A stretch of DNA of 64,000 bases from JACMLD01 sp039916305. GTDB lineage: Bacteria; Bacteroidota; Bacteroidia; Chitinophagales; Chitinophagaceae. Each line of letters starts with the position of its first letter. Position 1 is the stretch's first letter. Shown one piece after another: positions 18,605-27,729 of the stretch. Where the stretch lies: the NCBI GenBank assembly GCA_039916305.1, contig JBDSLR010000022.1, positions 1 to 64,000 of the forward strand, given 5' to 3'. The notes under the pieces were generated by a model, which was not told the DNA's origin, did not search any database, and was given only the letters and a program-made list of their open reading frames with translations. The position numbers and the translations under genes were made by a program.

Positions 18605-19420
18605 TTATACTTTATAGATCAATGGGTTTTGATCTTCATCATTCAATACATCCCCTATTTTTAATTTTGCAACCTGTTCGGCACTCAGGATATTCCTTAT
18701 TCCATTGAAGGTTGCTCCATCCGGCATATAGGCGCAGGTCATTGCACGTCTGAACCCATTGGTCATATTGGGTCCCGCGCCATGTATGGTTAAGCCATTG
18801 TGAAAAGAACAACTGCCTGCCTTCATGGGTACCGCCTTCGACGCTGACCGGCTAAACTGCGGATAAAAATCGAAAACAGCATCCATGTTTTTTCCGATCC
18901 CGGGATTTTCAAAACTGGTATGGTGATAAGACCCGGGAATAAAATACAAACAACCGTTTTCAAATGTGGCATCATCCAATGCCACCCAAATTGACAAGGC
19001 CCGCCTGTCACTGAACGACCAGAAAGGCGTATCAAGGTGCCAAGAAGTTGGGTTAGCCCAGGGGCGCTTTATCAAAGCCTGGTCATGCCAGATACGTGTG
19101 CCATTCCATCCGGCCAGTGTGGCCGCCATTTTTCCAATTCTTTCATCCAGCATGATCTTCTTTACTTTATCATTGGTCTGCCATAGATTTAGCATCTGGT
19201 CAAATACCTTTCCATAATAATCATTTTCTTTATTTATACCATCATCCTCTCCCAGCAGGGTATCGCTATTGGGCATTTTACGACCATCTCTTTGCTCAAT
19301 GGCTTCAGTCACAGCCTGTCTCCAGGATGCCAATTCTGCTGCAGACAAAAAGTCTTCCACCAATAAATACCCATCCTGCTGATAAGCCTGCACCTGGGAA
19401 GCTGATAGTGAAGTATTCAT
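18605..19420 (-). CDS. Phytanoyl-CoA dioxygenase (PhyH) family protein
   Basis: At 271 residues it has typical family length. The Fe(II)-binding triad is visible as HLD in WHLDTPFWSF (about 125) and the distal His in LTIHGAGPN (about 210). The Arg in GFRRAMTC fits the 2-oxoglutarate site. The N-terminus (QAYQQDGYLLVEDFLS) is the classic PhyH opening. Such enzymes hydroxylate small molecules using 2-oxoglutarate and oxygen. It has no signal peptide, so it acts in the cytoplasm. The next gene downstream encodes a secreted glycosidase; a shared pathway, such as breakdown of a modified glycoside, is inference. Confidence 0.9.
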   Translation of the reverse strand: MNTSLSASQVQAYQQDGYLLVEDFLSAAELASWRQAVTEAIEQRDGRKMPNSDTLLGEDDGINKENDYYGKVFDQMLNLWQTNDKVKKIMLDERIGKMAATLAGWNGTRIWHDQALIKRPWANPTSWHLDTPFWSFSDRRALSIWVALDDATFENGCLYFIPGSYHHTSFENPGIGKNMDAVFDFYPQFSRSASKAVPMKAGSCSFHNGLTIHGAGPNMTNGFRRAMTCAYMPDGATFNGIRNILSAEQVAKLKIGDVLNDEDQNPLIYKV

Positions 19421-19670
19421 ATGTTTATCGTATAGGTTTCCGGGAAATAATTACCGTAAGCAATCCTGCTTTTTTAAAATATACGGGTGAAATAACACGG
19501 CGTGGAATTATCTTAAAGGTACGGGCTAATATATATTGTTGTAAGTAAATGAAGCCGGGAATTGCTACTGCCGTTTCAGGATGGCGAAAAAAAATGGTGA
19601 TTGTCAACAAGCCCCGTGAAGAAACTTCCGCTTTCCATGTTGATATACATTTTACCCGCCATTTTTGCAA

Positions 19671-20858
19671 TTACAATAATTGACGCATTGTTTTGAGCAC
19701 CGCCTTATTATTACATTTCGTAATACTAATTGCAGCACACCCATTAAATGCAGCAAACGCGACTATGGCATCACAAAGCTTTACGGTCATAGGAGCCGTC
19801 ATTTTTATTTTCTCAAAATGAAGGTTATGAATGATAAGCGTTTTTTGTTTGCGGTCTGCCTTGGCATCCATCCTTGCCACAAAGCGGTCGCCAATAAGTA
19901 TGGGCAATGAGAAATAACCGTATTTTCTTTTGGGGGCAGGTACAAAGCATTCTACCTGGTAATCAAAATCGAAGAAGTCGCGCAAGCGGTGCCTGAACAC
20001 ATTCAATATATCAAAGGGCGATAGAATAAATGCATCGCCGGCAATCGTGATCATTTTCGTTTTGTATACGGGCAGCATGTACAGCGGGCCTTTTAAACCT
20101 TCAACATTCACCCCGCAGACTACCCCGGCTTCCACCAGTTTTTTAAATTCCTGTTTAACCGTATGTTTTACCAGCCTGCCATTCCAGGCTATCTCTTTTA
20201 CATAAGCAATGCCGAAAGCCTGTAATGAACGCAGAATAATGTGCCGGCTGAATTCTTCAATAGTTGGACGGGTTTTGTCTATATCTCCTGGAACGATATT
20301 GCTGCTAAGATCATATAATTTATGAAAGTCTTTCTTACGCGTGGTGAGCAATTGCCCTGTAAAATGCAGTCGCTCCAGGGCTACTTTCGATGGACGCCAG
20401 TCCCACCAGCCGGCGCTTTTTTCTGTGCGGTCGTTTTCAAAATCCTTTGCGGCCAGCGGACCTTCGCGTGCAATCCGGTCAATCACCTTGCCCATCATGT
20501 TCTGTTCTGCTGCGGGTAGCGATGTATACTTAGCAGAAAAACCCTCGTGTATCGGTATAGAGTAGCGGAACTCATGCATGGGCATAAACCCCGCATCACG
20601 TGTCCGGAATTCATAGATCCTTCCATCAGCCTGCAGCTCTTCCAGCCATGCTGTTTTATAACCCGGTACACGTGCAGCAATAGCATGGTGATGCGCCCGC
20701 TCAACCACATAGTTGGTATCCAGCTGAACAAAGCCAAGATGGTCAATCACCTTATAGGCCGCTTCCAGGCCTTTACCAAACTGGCCGCGTTTGCTGAGTG
20801 CTGCCGCATGGAGAATTATTGAGCGGGCTTTTTCTTTCGTGATATTAATCAATTCCAT
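19671..20858 (-). CDS. YcaQ/AlkX-like winged-helix DNA glycosylase
   Basis: The 395-residue protein uses the ATG at 20858, giving MELINITKEKAR. Family members (HTH_42, formerly DUF1006) have three winged-helix domains and remove bulky or crosslinked alkylated bases from DNA. The catalytic Q-hydrophobic-D motif of the YcaQ branch is visible as VQLDTNYVVERAHH near residue 45. Further family segments are WEL-type EIAWNGRLVKH and FILSPFDILNVFRHR. It would act in the cytoplasm on damaged DNA. It stands alone, and a strong hairpin terminator (21018-21048) insulates it from the methyltransferase upstream. Confidence 0.85.
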   Translation of the reverse strand: MELINITKEKARSIILHAAALSKRGQFGKGLEAAYKVIDHLGFVQLDTNYVVERAHHHAIAARVPGYKTAWLEELQADGRIYEFRTRDAGFMPMHEFRYSIPIHEGFSAKYTSLPAAEQNMMGKVIDRIAREGPLAAKDFENDRTEKSAGWWDWRPSKVALERLHFTGQLLTTRKKDFHKLYDLSSNIVPGDIDKTRPTIEEFSRHIILRSLQAFGIAYVKEIAWNGRLVKHTVKQEFKKLVEAGVVCGVNVEGLKGPLYMLPVYKTKMITIAGDAFILSPFDILNVFRHRLRDFFDFDYQVECFVPAPKRKYGYFSLPILIGDRFVARMDAKADRKQKTLIIHNLHFEKIKMTAPMTVKLCDAIVAFAAFNGCAAISITKCNNKAVLKTMRQLL

Positions 20859-21017
20859 AAAAAATGTTATGCCTTTCAAAAGCAAAAATACATCCTGTTT
20901 AAATTACCCCATTGAATTCATGGAAGCATACAGCGGTGATTAATTATTTATTCCTTACAAACTATTGTTACAAATACGCATTGGTCCGCTGTCTTTCCGC
21001 AGCCGGTATCCCAAATC

Positions 21018-21048
21018 AAACAGCCCTGCAAAAATTGCAGGGCTGTTT
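21018..21048. terminator. Strong hairpin terminator
   Basis: Perfect 14-base arms (21018-21031 and 21035-21048, core CAGCCCTGCAA) enclose a 3-base loop, with T-rich flanks on the exit side of the minus strand. It lies 43 bases after the methyltransferase stop and ends that transcript before the glycosylase gene. The A/T symmetry would allow it to work in both directions. Confidence 0.8.
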
Positions 21049-21090
21049 ATTAAACGAATATATAAATTACCTATTCTATGTTAATTGATT

Positions 21091-21903
21091 TCAGCAACGC
21101 ACGGTAACTTTCAAAAATGTTGCAGGGATTACAGTACCCGTTGCATCGCCCGACTGATTCTGACTGGTAAACAACGCTTCCAGTTCTGCTTGTAAATCAG
21201 CGGCTTTACCATTTTTTTCTGCCGCCTCAAATGCATTCATGGTAGGGCCATAGTAATTTTTAAACCTGCTTACCAGTTCCACCGGCGTATCATTGGTAGT
21301 GAACCGGAAGCTTACTTTTTCACATGAGATATGATCTTTTGCAATACCCGCTGCAACAAAACGCTCTGTCACATTCGCTTCTACGCCCCATAGCATCGGG
21401 CTTACAAATCCTTCCGGCGGTGCTGCGGTATAAGCAGCACTGATCTTCAGAATTTGAGCTACCAGCGTAGGGTCACCCGGTATCCAGTTGCCCATTACAA
21501 TGCGGCCACCTGGCCGCGTTACCCGCACCATTTCTTTCGCCACATCAAACGGCTTCGGTGCGAACATGGCGCCAAAGATGCTTACCACCAGGTCAAAATC
21601 ATTATCTTTCAAATCCTGTAAACTACTGGCATCTCCCTCCGTAAATACGCAGTGGGCTAACCCAGCCTCCTTTGCCCTTGCATTGCCTGCGGCCACCAGG
21701 TTGCCCGCAATATCTACACCCATTACATTGGCGCCCAGTTTTGCTGCCGGTATAGCAGTGGTACCGTCTCCGCAGCCAAGGTCCAGTACTTTCATGCCTT
21801 TGGTAATGCCCAGCCCGGCCACCAGCGCAGCGCCGCTTTCGCGCATCGTGTCTGCAATGCGGGTAAAATCACCCTTTTCCCATAATGCTTTGTTGGGGTT
21901 CAT
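21091..21903 (-). CDS. Class I SAM-dependent methyltransferase (UbiE-like)
   Basis: At 270 residues this is a cytoplasmic Rossmann-fold methyltransferase. Motif I is VLDLGCGDGTTAIPAAKLG (about 40-58), followed by the acidic loop VMGVDIAG, and FDLVVSIFGAMFAPKP serves as motif IV. The post-motif RPGGRIVMGNW is typical of the Methyltransf_11/25 group. The substrate is not predictable. It is divergent from an AraC-type regulator gene (22241), separated by 337 bases, which suggests that regulator may control it. Confidence 0.88.
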   Translation of the reverse strand: MNPNKALWEKGDFTRIADTMRESGAALVAGLGITKGMKVLDLGCGDGTTAIPAAKLGANVMGVDIAGNLVAAGNARAKEAGLAHCVFTEGDASSLQDLKDNDFDLVVSIFGAMFAPKPFDVAKEMVRVTRPGGRIVMGNWIPGDPTLVAQILKISAAYTAAPPEGFVSPMLWGVEANVTERFVAAGIAKDHISCEKVSFRFTTNDTPVELVSRFKNYYGPTMNAFEAAEKNGKAADLQAELEALFTSQNQSGDATGTVIPATFLKVTVRC

Positions 21904-22240
21904 AATTCTTGTTTTATGGTATACAATAATTTCAACGGTTCAGTAAACCTATATCTTAATGTGAGCGGCCGACTGCGCAACGACAGCTATGCACCGCATT
22001 CAAAAGTATTGCAGCAGCATTTTGTACGCAATAACACAAAGCGGTCATTCATATTTGTCAGGCGGCTCATAAATCCGGCTTACATCGCGCTGATAATCTT
22101 CTTCCTGGTTTGCCACAAGGCCGGCTTATTTCTATTGCAAATTAATCTTTCAAAAGGGATACGGTATGACTCACACGTCCATTAATCATGTTTAAAAGTC
22201 CAAATATCAAGTCCGTGGCTATTTCTTACATTTGGTTACC
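21904..22240. other. Divergent intergenic region, methyltransferase/AraC
   Basis: No supported gene lies here. TACATTTG at 22227-22234 matches a -7 box, but it abuts the araC ATG, which would make that mRNA nearly leaderless, so I do not call it a promoter. The region presumably contains both divergent promoters and any AraC operator, but no clear repeat was recognised. Confidence 0.4.
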
Positions 22241-23131
22241 ATGGTCAATTTTCTTGAACGCGTTTTACAGCATCCGCAATTTTACCGCCAGTTCAATTGC
22301 GGTAAATCCCTGATCACTGCTTTTAATTGCCCCATGGAAGCGCGTTTAATGAAGACCCGGTTTGCTGATTTATGGGTGCAGCACAACTACCTCTTTTACG
22401 TAATTGATGGCCAGAAAACCTGGCATACCGCAAGAGGTTCCTACAAGATAAGCAAAGACAGTTGCGTGTTTGTAAGAAAAGGCGGCTTTATCCTGGAACA
22501 ACTGATGGACACCGGCTTTTGTGTGATGTTGTTTTTTATTCCCGATGATTTTATCTGCGATACACTGCGCAGCAAAGTAACACCAATACAAAAAAATGAA
22601 CGGCAATATGAGTCGCTGATGCTGCTGGATAGCAGTGAAACTTTAAAAGGGTTTTTCCTTTCGATGTCTTCCTATTTTGCAGAAACACAGGATCCGGATC
22701 CCTCGCTGCTGGAACTTAAATTCCGGGAGCTGGTGCTTAATGTGGCAGGCAATTCAATCAATAAAGATCTGCTGTGTTATTTCTCCACTTTGATGCACGA
22801 ACCCCAGTCTGTACAATTGCAACGGGTAATGGAAGATAATTTTTGCTTTAACCTGAAGCTGGAAGTGTATGCCCAATTAAGCAACCAAAGCCTGTCTGCT
22901 TTTAAAAGAAATTTTGAAAAGCTGTACCATACTACACCCGGTAAATGGTTGCTGGAGAAAAGGCTTGACCATGCCTGGCAGTTATTGCACAACCAGCATA
23001 AACCGGTAGCAGACGTTTCATTTGAAAGTGGGTTTGAAAATGCTTCGCATTTCAGCCGTGCCTTTAAAAAAAGATTTGGAAAAGCACCTGCCAGCATGAA
23101 GAAATACAATGATGCAATGACGCCTGTTTAA
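22241..23131 (+). CDS. AraC-family transcriptional regulator
   Basis: The 296-residue protein starts at the ATG at 22241; the TTG three codons upstream (22232) is less likely. The N-terminal half (about 15-150) is a cupin-like sensing domain. The C-terminal 100 residues hold the two AraC helix-turn-helix units: LEVYAQLSNQSLSAFKRNF, then VADVSFESGFENASHFSRAFKKRFG and APASMKKY. The FENASHFSRAFKKRFG signature is highly typical. The ligand is unknown. Its divergent position suggests control of the methyltransferase gene and of itself. Confidence 0.92.
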   Translation: MVNFLERVLQHPQFYRQFNCGKSLITAFNCPMEARLMKTRFADLWVQHNYLFYVIDGQKTWHTARGSYKISKDSCVFVRKGGFILEQLMDTGFCVMLFFIPDDFICDTLRSKVTPIQKNERQYESLMLLDSSETLKGFFLSMSSYFAETQDPDPSLLELKFRELVLNVAGNSINKDLLCYFSTLMHEPQSVQLQRVMEDNFCFNLKLEVYAQLSNQSLSAFKRNFEKLYHTTPGKWLLEKRLDHAWQLLHNQHKPVADVSFESGFENASHFSRAFKKRFGKAPASMKKYNDAMTPV

Positions 23132-23305
23132 TTTTTGCAGAAGTTCAAAACTGTTCTCCTTCCTGATACCGGCCAGCGCTGCCATCAGCTGCATCATAGT
23201 CAACAACAGTCTGGTTTTGACAAAAAGAAAAAGTAGTACTGAAATAAATAACATACGGTTTAAAGTGGTATTGCTTTTGGTATATATGCTGCAAATACCA
23301 AGTTC

Positions 23306-24607
23306 TTGAAACCAGCCATCGCATTTTTATTACTCTTTATTTCTTTCGCTGCCTGCGCCCAGGTGGGCGCCCCGGTAGATTCACTCAAAGCAGATTCACT
23401 TCGCTTGCGGGCCATGGCGTCTGATTTACCGGGTGACAACCTGCGCAAACAGTATGATGTGTCCGATCTTTTCCACACTATCCTGCATCCGCGCAAAAAA
23501 GCGGATTCTACTAAAAAAAGATCCCCGGTTACCGTAGTGCCCAATATTGCGGCTAATCCCACCATCGGCTTTCAACTGGGTATAAAAGCTGTAGCAGGTA
23601 AAAGGCTCGGCAATGATCCCAAAACACTCTTTTCAGTAGCGGCCACATCCGCGTCCGTCACCACCAAGGGTATTATTTATTTCTATATCAATCATAATAT
23701 ATTTACCCAAGGCAACAAGTGGAATTTGCAGGGAAATATTGTTATAGCAAAAACCGTTACGCCCGATTTTGGCCAGGGCATCGGAAATAATTATACAGGC
23801 ACCGATCCTACTTCAGCCGTACTGGCCGATAATGCGCGCAAGGTCTATCCCATCAATTCGATTTATTATAATATCCGCGAGAAAGTCTATAAAAACATCA
23901 GCAAAAATCTTTTCCTTGGCGCAGGTCTTTCGTTTGAGATCCGGCGCAAGGTAAAAAACAGGGATACCACCAGCAATGCTACGCCATCCAGTGTATACAA
24001 CAATAAATATGGGTTTCCGCAAAACAAGTATTCAGCTAATGGGCTGTTGTTTAACCTGCAGTATATAACCCGCGATAATCCCAACCGGGCTTATACAGGT
24101 ATTTATACGGATGCTGGCATACGCGTGAATCAAACCTGGCTGGGCAGCACAAAAAATGCCGTTCAGCTAACTACTGATTTCAGGAAATACTTCCGGCTCT
24201 CTGCAAAAAATCCGGAAACAGTGCTTGCATTCTGGAACTGGGGCAATTACCTGCTGGCAGGTACGGTTCCATACATAGAATTGCCCGGCACGGGGCGTGA
24301 TGGTTCGTTTCGCAGTGGCCGGGGATACACTGCCCAATATTTCAAGGGCACCCAGTATAATGACACGGAGCTGGAGCTGCGCTTTCCTATCCTAAGAAAT
24401 AAATTCCTGAGCGGTGTTGTTTTTGGCAACCTGCAAAGCGGCAATGATTTTCATGGAACGCCCCTTTTTCACACTTTCCGCAAAGGGTACGGCGGCGGTT
24501 TGCGGGTACTGTTTAATAAAGCTACCCGTACTAACCTTGCGCTTGATTATGCCTTCGGTGAATTTGGCAACAAAGGCTTTTTTCTGAACCTGAATGAGAC
24601 ATTCTGA
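23306..24607 (+). CDS. Omp85/BamA-like outer membrane beta-barrel protein
   Basis: The 433-residue protein starts with TTG at 23306. The frame is open only back to 23264 and contains no ATG, and a signal peptide follows the TTG at once (FLLLFISFAACAQ). After a charged linker the sequence is an amphipathic beta-barrel closing with RFPILRNKFLSGVVFGNL, GYGGGLRVLFNK and FFLNLNETF. Terminal Phe and these strands match the C-terminal barrel of surface-antigen (D15) proteins. There are no POTRA domains, so it is a barrel-only member, not BamA itself. Function in transport or secretion is unknown. Confidence 0.75.
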   Translation: MKPAIAFLLLFISFAACAQVGAPVDSLKADSLRLRAMASDLPGDNLRKQYDVSDLFHTILHPRKKADSTKKRSPVTVVPNIAANPTIGFQLGIKAVAGKRLGNDPKTLFSVAATSASVTTKGIIYFYINHNIFTQGNKWNLQGNIVIAKTVTPDFGQGIGNNYTGTDPTSAVLADNARKVYPINSIYYNIREKVYKNISKNLFLGAGLSFEIRRKVKNRDTTSNATPSSVYNNKYGFPQNKYSANGLLFNLQYITRDNPNRAYTGIYTDAGIRVNQTWLGSTKNAVQLTTDFRKYFRLSAKNPETVLAFWNWGNYLLAGTVPYIELPGTGRDGSFRSGRGYTAQYFKGTQYNDTELELRFPILRNKFLSGVVFGNLQSGNDFHGTPLFHTFRKGYGGGLRVLFNKATRTNLALDYAFGEFGNKGFFLNLNETF

Positions 24608-24687
24608 TCGATAAAATGATCATGCTGCAATTTTGTATTTAGTTTCTTTGCAGCAGCCATCCATTTTTCAATTATTATTGCTTTCTC

Positions 24688-25542
24688 ATGAGCAAAATAG
24701 TATGGATAATTATTTTTTTTGCCGGCCCTTATACGTGGGCGCAAAATCCTTCATTGATTACTGCTATAAAAACCACACCCGGATTAATTTCCCTCTGGGA
24801 TTTTAAAGAACCTGCCGGACAATCCAGGGTTTCCTCTATACAAACGCGCTTACAGCTCCAGGAAACGAATGGACTGGTGCCACGGGTTGAAGAGGGACCA
24901 CTATCGGGCTACTCGGCACAATTTGGCCAAGGTGCTTTTTTATCCATACCGTATGCAGCAACCGGCCCCCTTAATATACATGGTAAAAACCAGGGGGTAA
25001 CCGTCATGGCCTGGATAAAATGGACCGGCGGGCAGACTGGTTTTATTGGAGGCATGTGGAATGAATACCAGGATGGCGGCAAACGCCAGTATGGGTTATT
25101 TGTTTCGCTGCCGTACTATAATGGAAAAAACCAGGTTTGCGGTCATGTTTCATTCACCGGCAAACCAACGCCGCCATTTCCGTATTCCATCGATTATTCT
25201 GCCAGCAGGCAGGAAGTAAAACCTGGCGAATGGACTTGTATTGCTTTTACATACGATGGTACTGGTATCCGCTCCTATCTTAATGGAGAATTTTTAGCCA
25301 GGGAGCCGGAACTCATTGATCACAGCAAGGGCTTCCAGGGTTTTCCGGATGGACTCGTCCAGGCAAAAAATCCTTATTTGTTTACTGCCGGACTGGGCAA
25401 CAATGGATCAGACTTTACCGTGGGCGCCGTTTTATTAAAAGCCGGCATGGGCAATTTCTTTAAGGGGCAAATAGGTGGACTGGCAGTTTTTAACCGGGCA
25501 TTGCCTGCCGAAACAGTAAGAAAATTAAATATCGCCCGTTAA
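24688..25542 (+). CDS. Secreted LamG/concanavalin-like jellyroll protein
   Basis: This 284-residue protein has a signal peptide (cleavage near residue 19, TWAQ). A single LamG-like domain follows (about 30-280), shown by LISLWDFKEPAG, VTVMAWIKWTGG, WTCIAFTYDGTGIRSYLNGEF and the closing FKGQIGGLAVFNRALPAETV. Such domains bind or enclose carbohydrate and are often appended to hydrolases; here no catalytic domain is attached. It follows the barrel gene by 80 bases. A perfect 7-base hairpin stem, GCTGCAA/TTGCAGC (24624-24654), sits in that gap. Periplasmic or surface carbohydrate binding is inference. Confidence 0.8.
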   Translation: MSKIVWIIIFFAGPYTWAQNPSLITAIKTTPGLISLWDFKEPAGQSRVSSIQTRLQLQETNGLVPRVEEGPLSGYSAQFGQGAFLSIPYAATGPLNIHGKNQGVTVMAWIKWTGGQTGFIGGMWNEYQDGGKRQYGLFVSLPYYNGKNQVCGHVSFTGKPTPPFPYSIDYSASRQEVKPGEWTCIAFTYDGTGIRSYLNGEFLAREPELIDHSKGFQGFPDGLVQAKNPYLFTAGLGNNGSDFTVGAVLLKAGMGNFFKGQIGGLAVFNRALPAETVRKLNIAR

Positions 25543-25628
25543 GCTGATGCAGGCATTACCGGAATATTGATGGCGAATAAACTATTTTCTCCCTGATGCA
25601 TTATAGTTAATGCTGAACACTATCTCTC

Positions 25629-26363
25629 ATGAAAGTAAAAAGCCTGTTTATTATTTTTGTTATTGGTCATTGCTTTGCAGCCTGCCATGCGCAACCATCG
25701 GCTGGTACTACAAGCAAAATTAATGACAGCCTGTATGCGCGGCATAAAGCTTCTGCAGATGGCATTGGTAAATTTTATATGGGGCGGGAAATTGCACATG
25801 TAATGGGTGCCGCTGGCAGCGACTGGCTGGAAAGAAATGAACGTCAGCAGGAAGAGAATACGCAGCTGGCTATTGAAAAAATAAACCTGGCTCCCAATAG
25901 TGTGGTAGCAGATATTGGGGCCGGCACCGGTTATTATAGTTTCCGGATAGCCGCAAAAATACCGGCAGGTAAAGTATATGCCGTAGAGATACAGAATGAA
26001 TTGATCAGCTACCTGCACAATAAAAAAACGGAACTTAAAGACAGCGTTGTTGAAATTGTAAAAGGAACTGCGTTTTCGCCTAACCTGCCCGATAACAGCA
26101 TTGACCTTGCCATCATGGTGGATGTTTATCATGAGCTGGAATTTCCGCAGGAGATGCTGCAATCCATTCGTAAAGCCCTGCGGCCCCATGGAAAAATATT
26201 GTTGATAGAATACCGTGGAGAAGACCCTTCAGTGCCCATTAAAGCACTTCATAAAACAACCATTGCCCAGCTCGGGAGAGAATTAAAAATAAATGGCTTT
26301 CAGTTACAGTACAAAGGCGACTTTCTTCCCATTCAGCATTTTCTCCTGTACGAAAAGAATTGA
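25629..26363 (+). CDS. Class I SAM methyltransferase with an export signal
   Basis: The 244-residue protein carries a clear N-terminal signal (MKVKSLFIIFVIGHCFAAC) ending in a possible lipobox Cys19. It then has a full methyltransferase domain: VVADIGAGTGYYSFRIA (motif I, about 98-114), VYAVEIQNE (acidic loop), LAIMVDVYHELEF (motif IV) and LRPHGKILLIEY. SAM is not expected in the periplasm, so the location is puzzling. The ATG at 25629 is the only sensible start, since the next Met is at residue 51. The gene stands alone, convergent with a phosphoesterase gene. The substrate is unknown. Confidence 0.8.
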   Translation: MKVKSLFIIFVIGHCFAACHAQPSAGTTSKINDSLYARHKASADGIGKFYMGREIAHVMGAAGSDWLERNERQQEENTQLAIEKINLAPNSVVADIGAGTGYYSFRIAAKIPAGKVYAVEIQNELISYLHNKKTELKDSVVEIVKGTAFSPNLPDNSIDLAIMVDVYHELEFPQEMLQSIRKALRPHGKILLIEYRGEDPSVPIKALHKTTIAQLGRELKINGFQLQYKGDFLPIQHFLLYEKN

Positions 26364-26562
26364 TGAAGGGTAAAACTTATACGACCGTTAAAAATATATT
26401 TTTAAAAGAATTTTCCACGCTCTTGCATTCCCTGCATACACAAGTTATAGTGCAAACAAGGATGATATAAATGCTTTTATTACCAACTAACTGCGTCACC
26501 ACATAAATTATTCGGTTCAACTATATTTCTTTCCTGAACTTCAGCAACCCGCTTTCTATTAT

Positions 26563-26695
26563 CACCCGTTCCGGGTTTGCTCTCCCTTGTTTGTATTCTA
26601 TATTAATGTTAGCCCTGCAGGCTTTTGGGTACCGTATCATTTCTGCCCATGATACCCTGAATTTATACTGAGGGACGAGAAACCCGAACGGGTGG
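26563..26695. repeat. 133-base element bounded by 24-base inverted repeats
   Basis: The arms 26563-26586 and 26672-26695 (cores CACCCGTTC and GAACGGGTGG) are reverse complements over about 24 bases with a few differences. An inner perfect hairpin, GTATCAT-8 bases-ATGATAC, spans 26634-26655. The element fills most of the gap 26364-26766 between convergent genes; nothing else is seen there. It could be a MITE-like remnant, a structured RNA, or a long bidirectional terminator. No adjoining target-site duplication was recognised. Confidence 0.6.
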
Positions 26696-26766
26696 CAGCT
26701 GGACCCGCGCAGCAGCGTTTGTTTGATATTTTAATAACAGGAATTTTTTTCGTGTTACCAAACGGC

Positions 26767-27525
26767 TTACAATACAAAATGCTTGCTGCCATCAAATGAT
26801 CCATATTCGTAATGATGCACATATCCAAGCTGGTTGGTCAGCAGCTGCGTTGATCCAATGTTGAATGCCGGTGTATTAAAATGATGATGCCCGTACACCC
26901 AGCAGGCAGGCGATGTTTTTATGATGAGATCTTCCAATTCCACTGCAAATACTTCATTGAGTGCATCACCTTTGTATTTTTTTGGATAATGCAGGTAAGT
27001 GGGCACATGATGCGTAACAACCACTGTTTTGCCCTGCCATTCTTTTTCCAGTTCTTGTGTAATAAAATCCAGGTTGTCTATATGCAGCCTGTTAAATGTG
27101 TCGGCGGTTAACGGTTTGCCGTTAAAACGAATCGCCCTGAAATCACTGATATAATTTTCGATGCGCCACCGGTGTGCTTCGCTGATGGCCGACCACATTG
27201 TGGAAAAAATAAATTTTGTATTGCCATGCATGAAAGCATTGTTGTTTACAAGAAAAATATTATCCCGTATTTTTTCATGCAGGGTGCCTGATCGCTCGCT
27301 GATATCAGCATCATAATATTCATGATTGCCCGGAATCCAGTAAGTCGTGGCAAAATTATCCGCTATATAATCAAAAAAAGCCCGCTGCTTATGCATGGCA
27401 GCAAATGCTACAATATCGCCTGCCAGCACCAACACCTCACCCACCGGTTCAAGGGGATTATTGCTGATGTATTTGTGGTTCTCCGGAAATTCCAGGTGGA
27501 GGTCAGAACAGTATTGTATAATCAT
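26767..27525 (-). CDS. Calcineurin-like metallophosphoesterase
   Basis: At 252 residues it shows all five metal-binding motifs of the superfamily in order: SDLHLEF (about 7-13), AGDIV (about 35), GNHEYYD (about 65), VTHHVPT (about 170) and GHHHFNT (about 213). It is cytoplasmic, with no signal peptide. The substrate could be a phosphodiester, nucleotide or protein; the GNHEYYD variant does not decide this. It has no operon partner, and the flanking genes are convergent (upstream coordinates) and divergent (27730). Confidence 0.9.
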   Translation of the reverse strand: MIIQYCSDLHLEFPENHKYISNNPLEPVGEVLVLAGDIVAFAAMHKQRAFFDYIADNFATTYWIPGNHEYYDADISERSGTLHEKIRDNIFLVNNNAFMHGNTKFIFSTMWSAISEAHRWRIENYISDFRAIRFNGKPLTADTFNRLHIDNLDFITQELEKEWQGKTVVVTHHVPTYLHYPKKYKGDALNEVFAVELEDLIIKTSPACWVYGHHHFNTPAFNIGSTQLLTNQLGYVHHYEYGSFDGSKHFVL

Positions 27526-27661
27526 CTGCTTATAAATTTAGTACATCCGCCAAGGCAGCTTGCCTGAAAATATCAACTATTTAGAAATGCTATTTAAAAG
27601 CATGTCGCAAACTACCCCTTTAACTGTTACATTCACCCCTACTTTAGCCGGCAGGCTGTTT

Positions 27662-27669
27662 TATCTTTG
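27662..27669 (+). promoter_or_regulatory. Candidate -7 box for the alpha/beta hydrolase gene
   Basis: TATCTTTG fits the Bacteroidota -7 consensus TAnnTTTG. It lies 60 bases before the hydrolase ATG, implying a leader of about 55 bases. No -33 TTTG at the expected spacing was seen. Confidence 0.45.
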
Positions 27670-27729
27670 CCACATGAACACAGTTATCATTGACGCTTCA
27701 TTATAATCAGCCAATTCACATTATTTATT

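Noticed and set aside
22227..22234. TACATTTG as a promoter of the AraC regulator gene
   Set aside because: It would put the transcription start at or after the ATG, and no -33 element is present.
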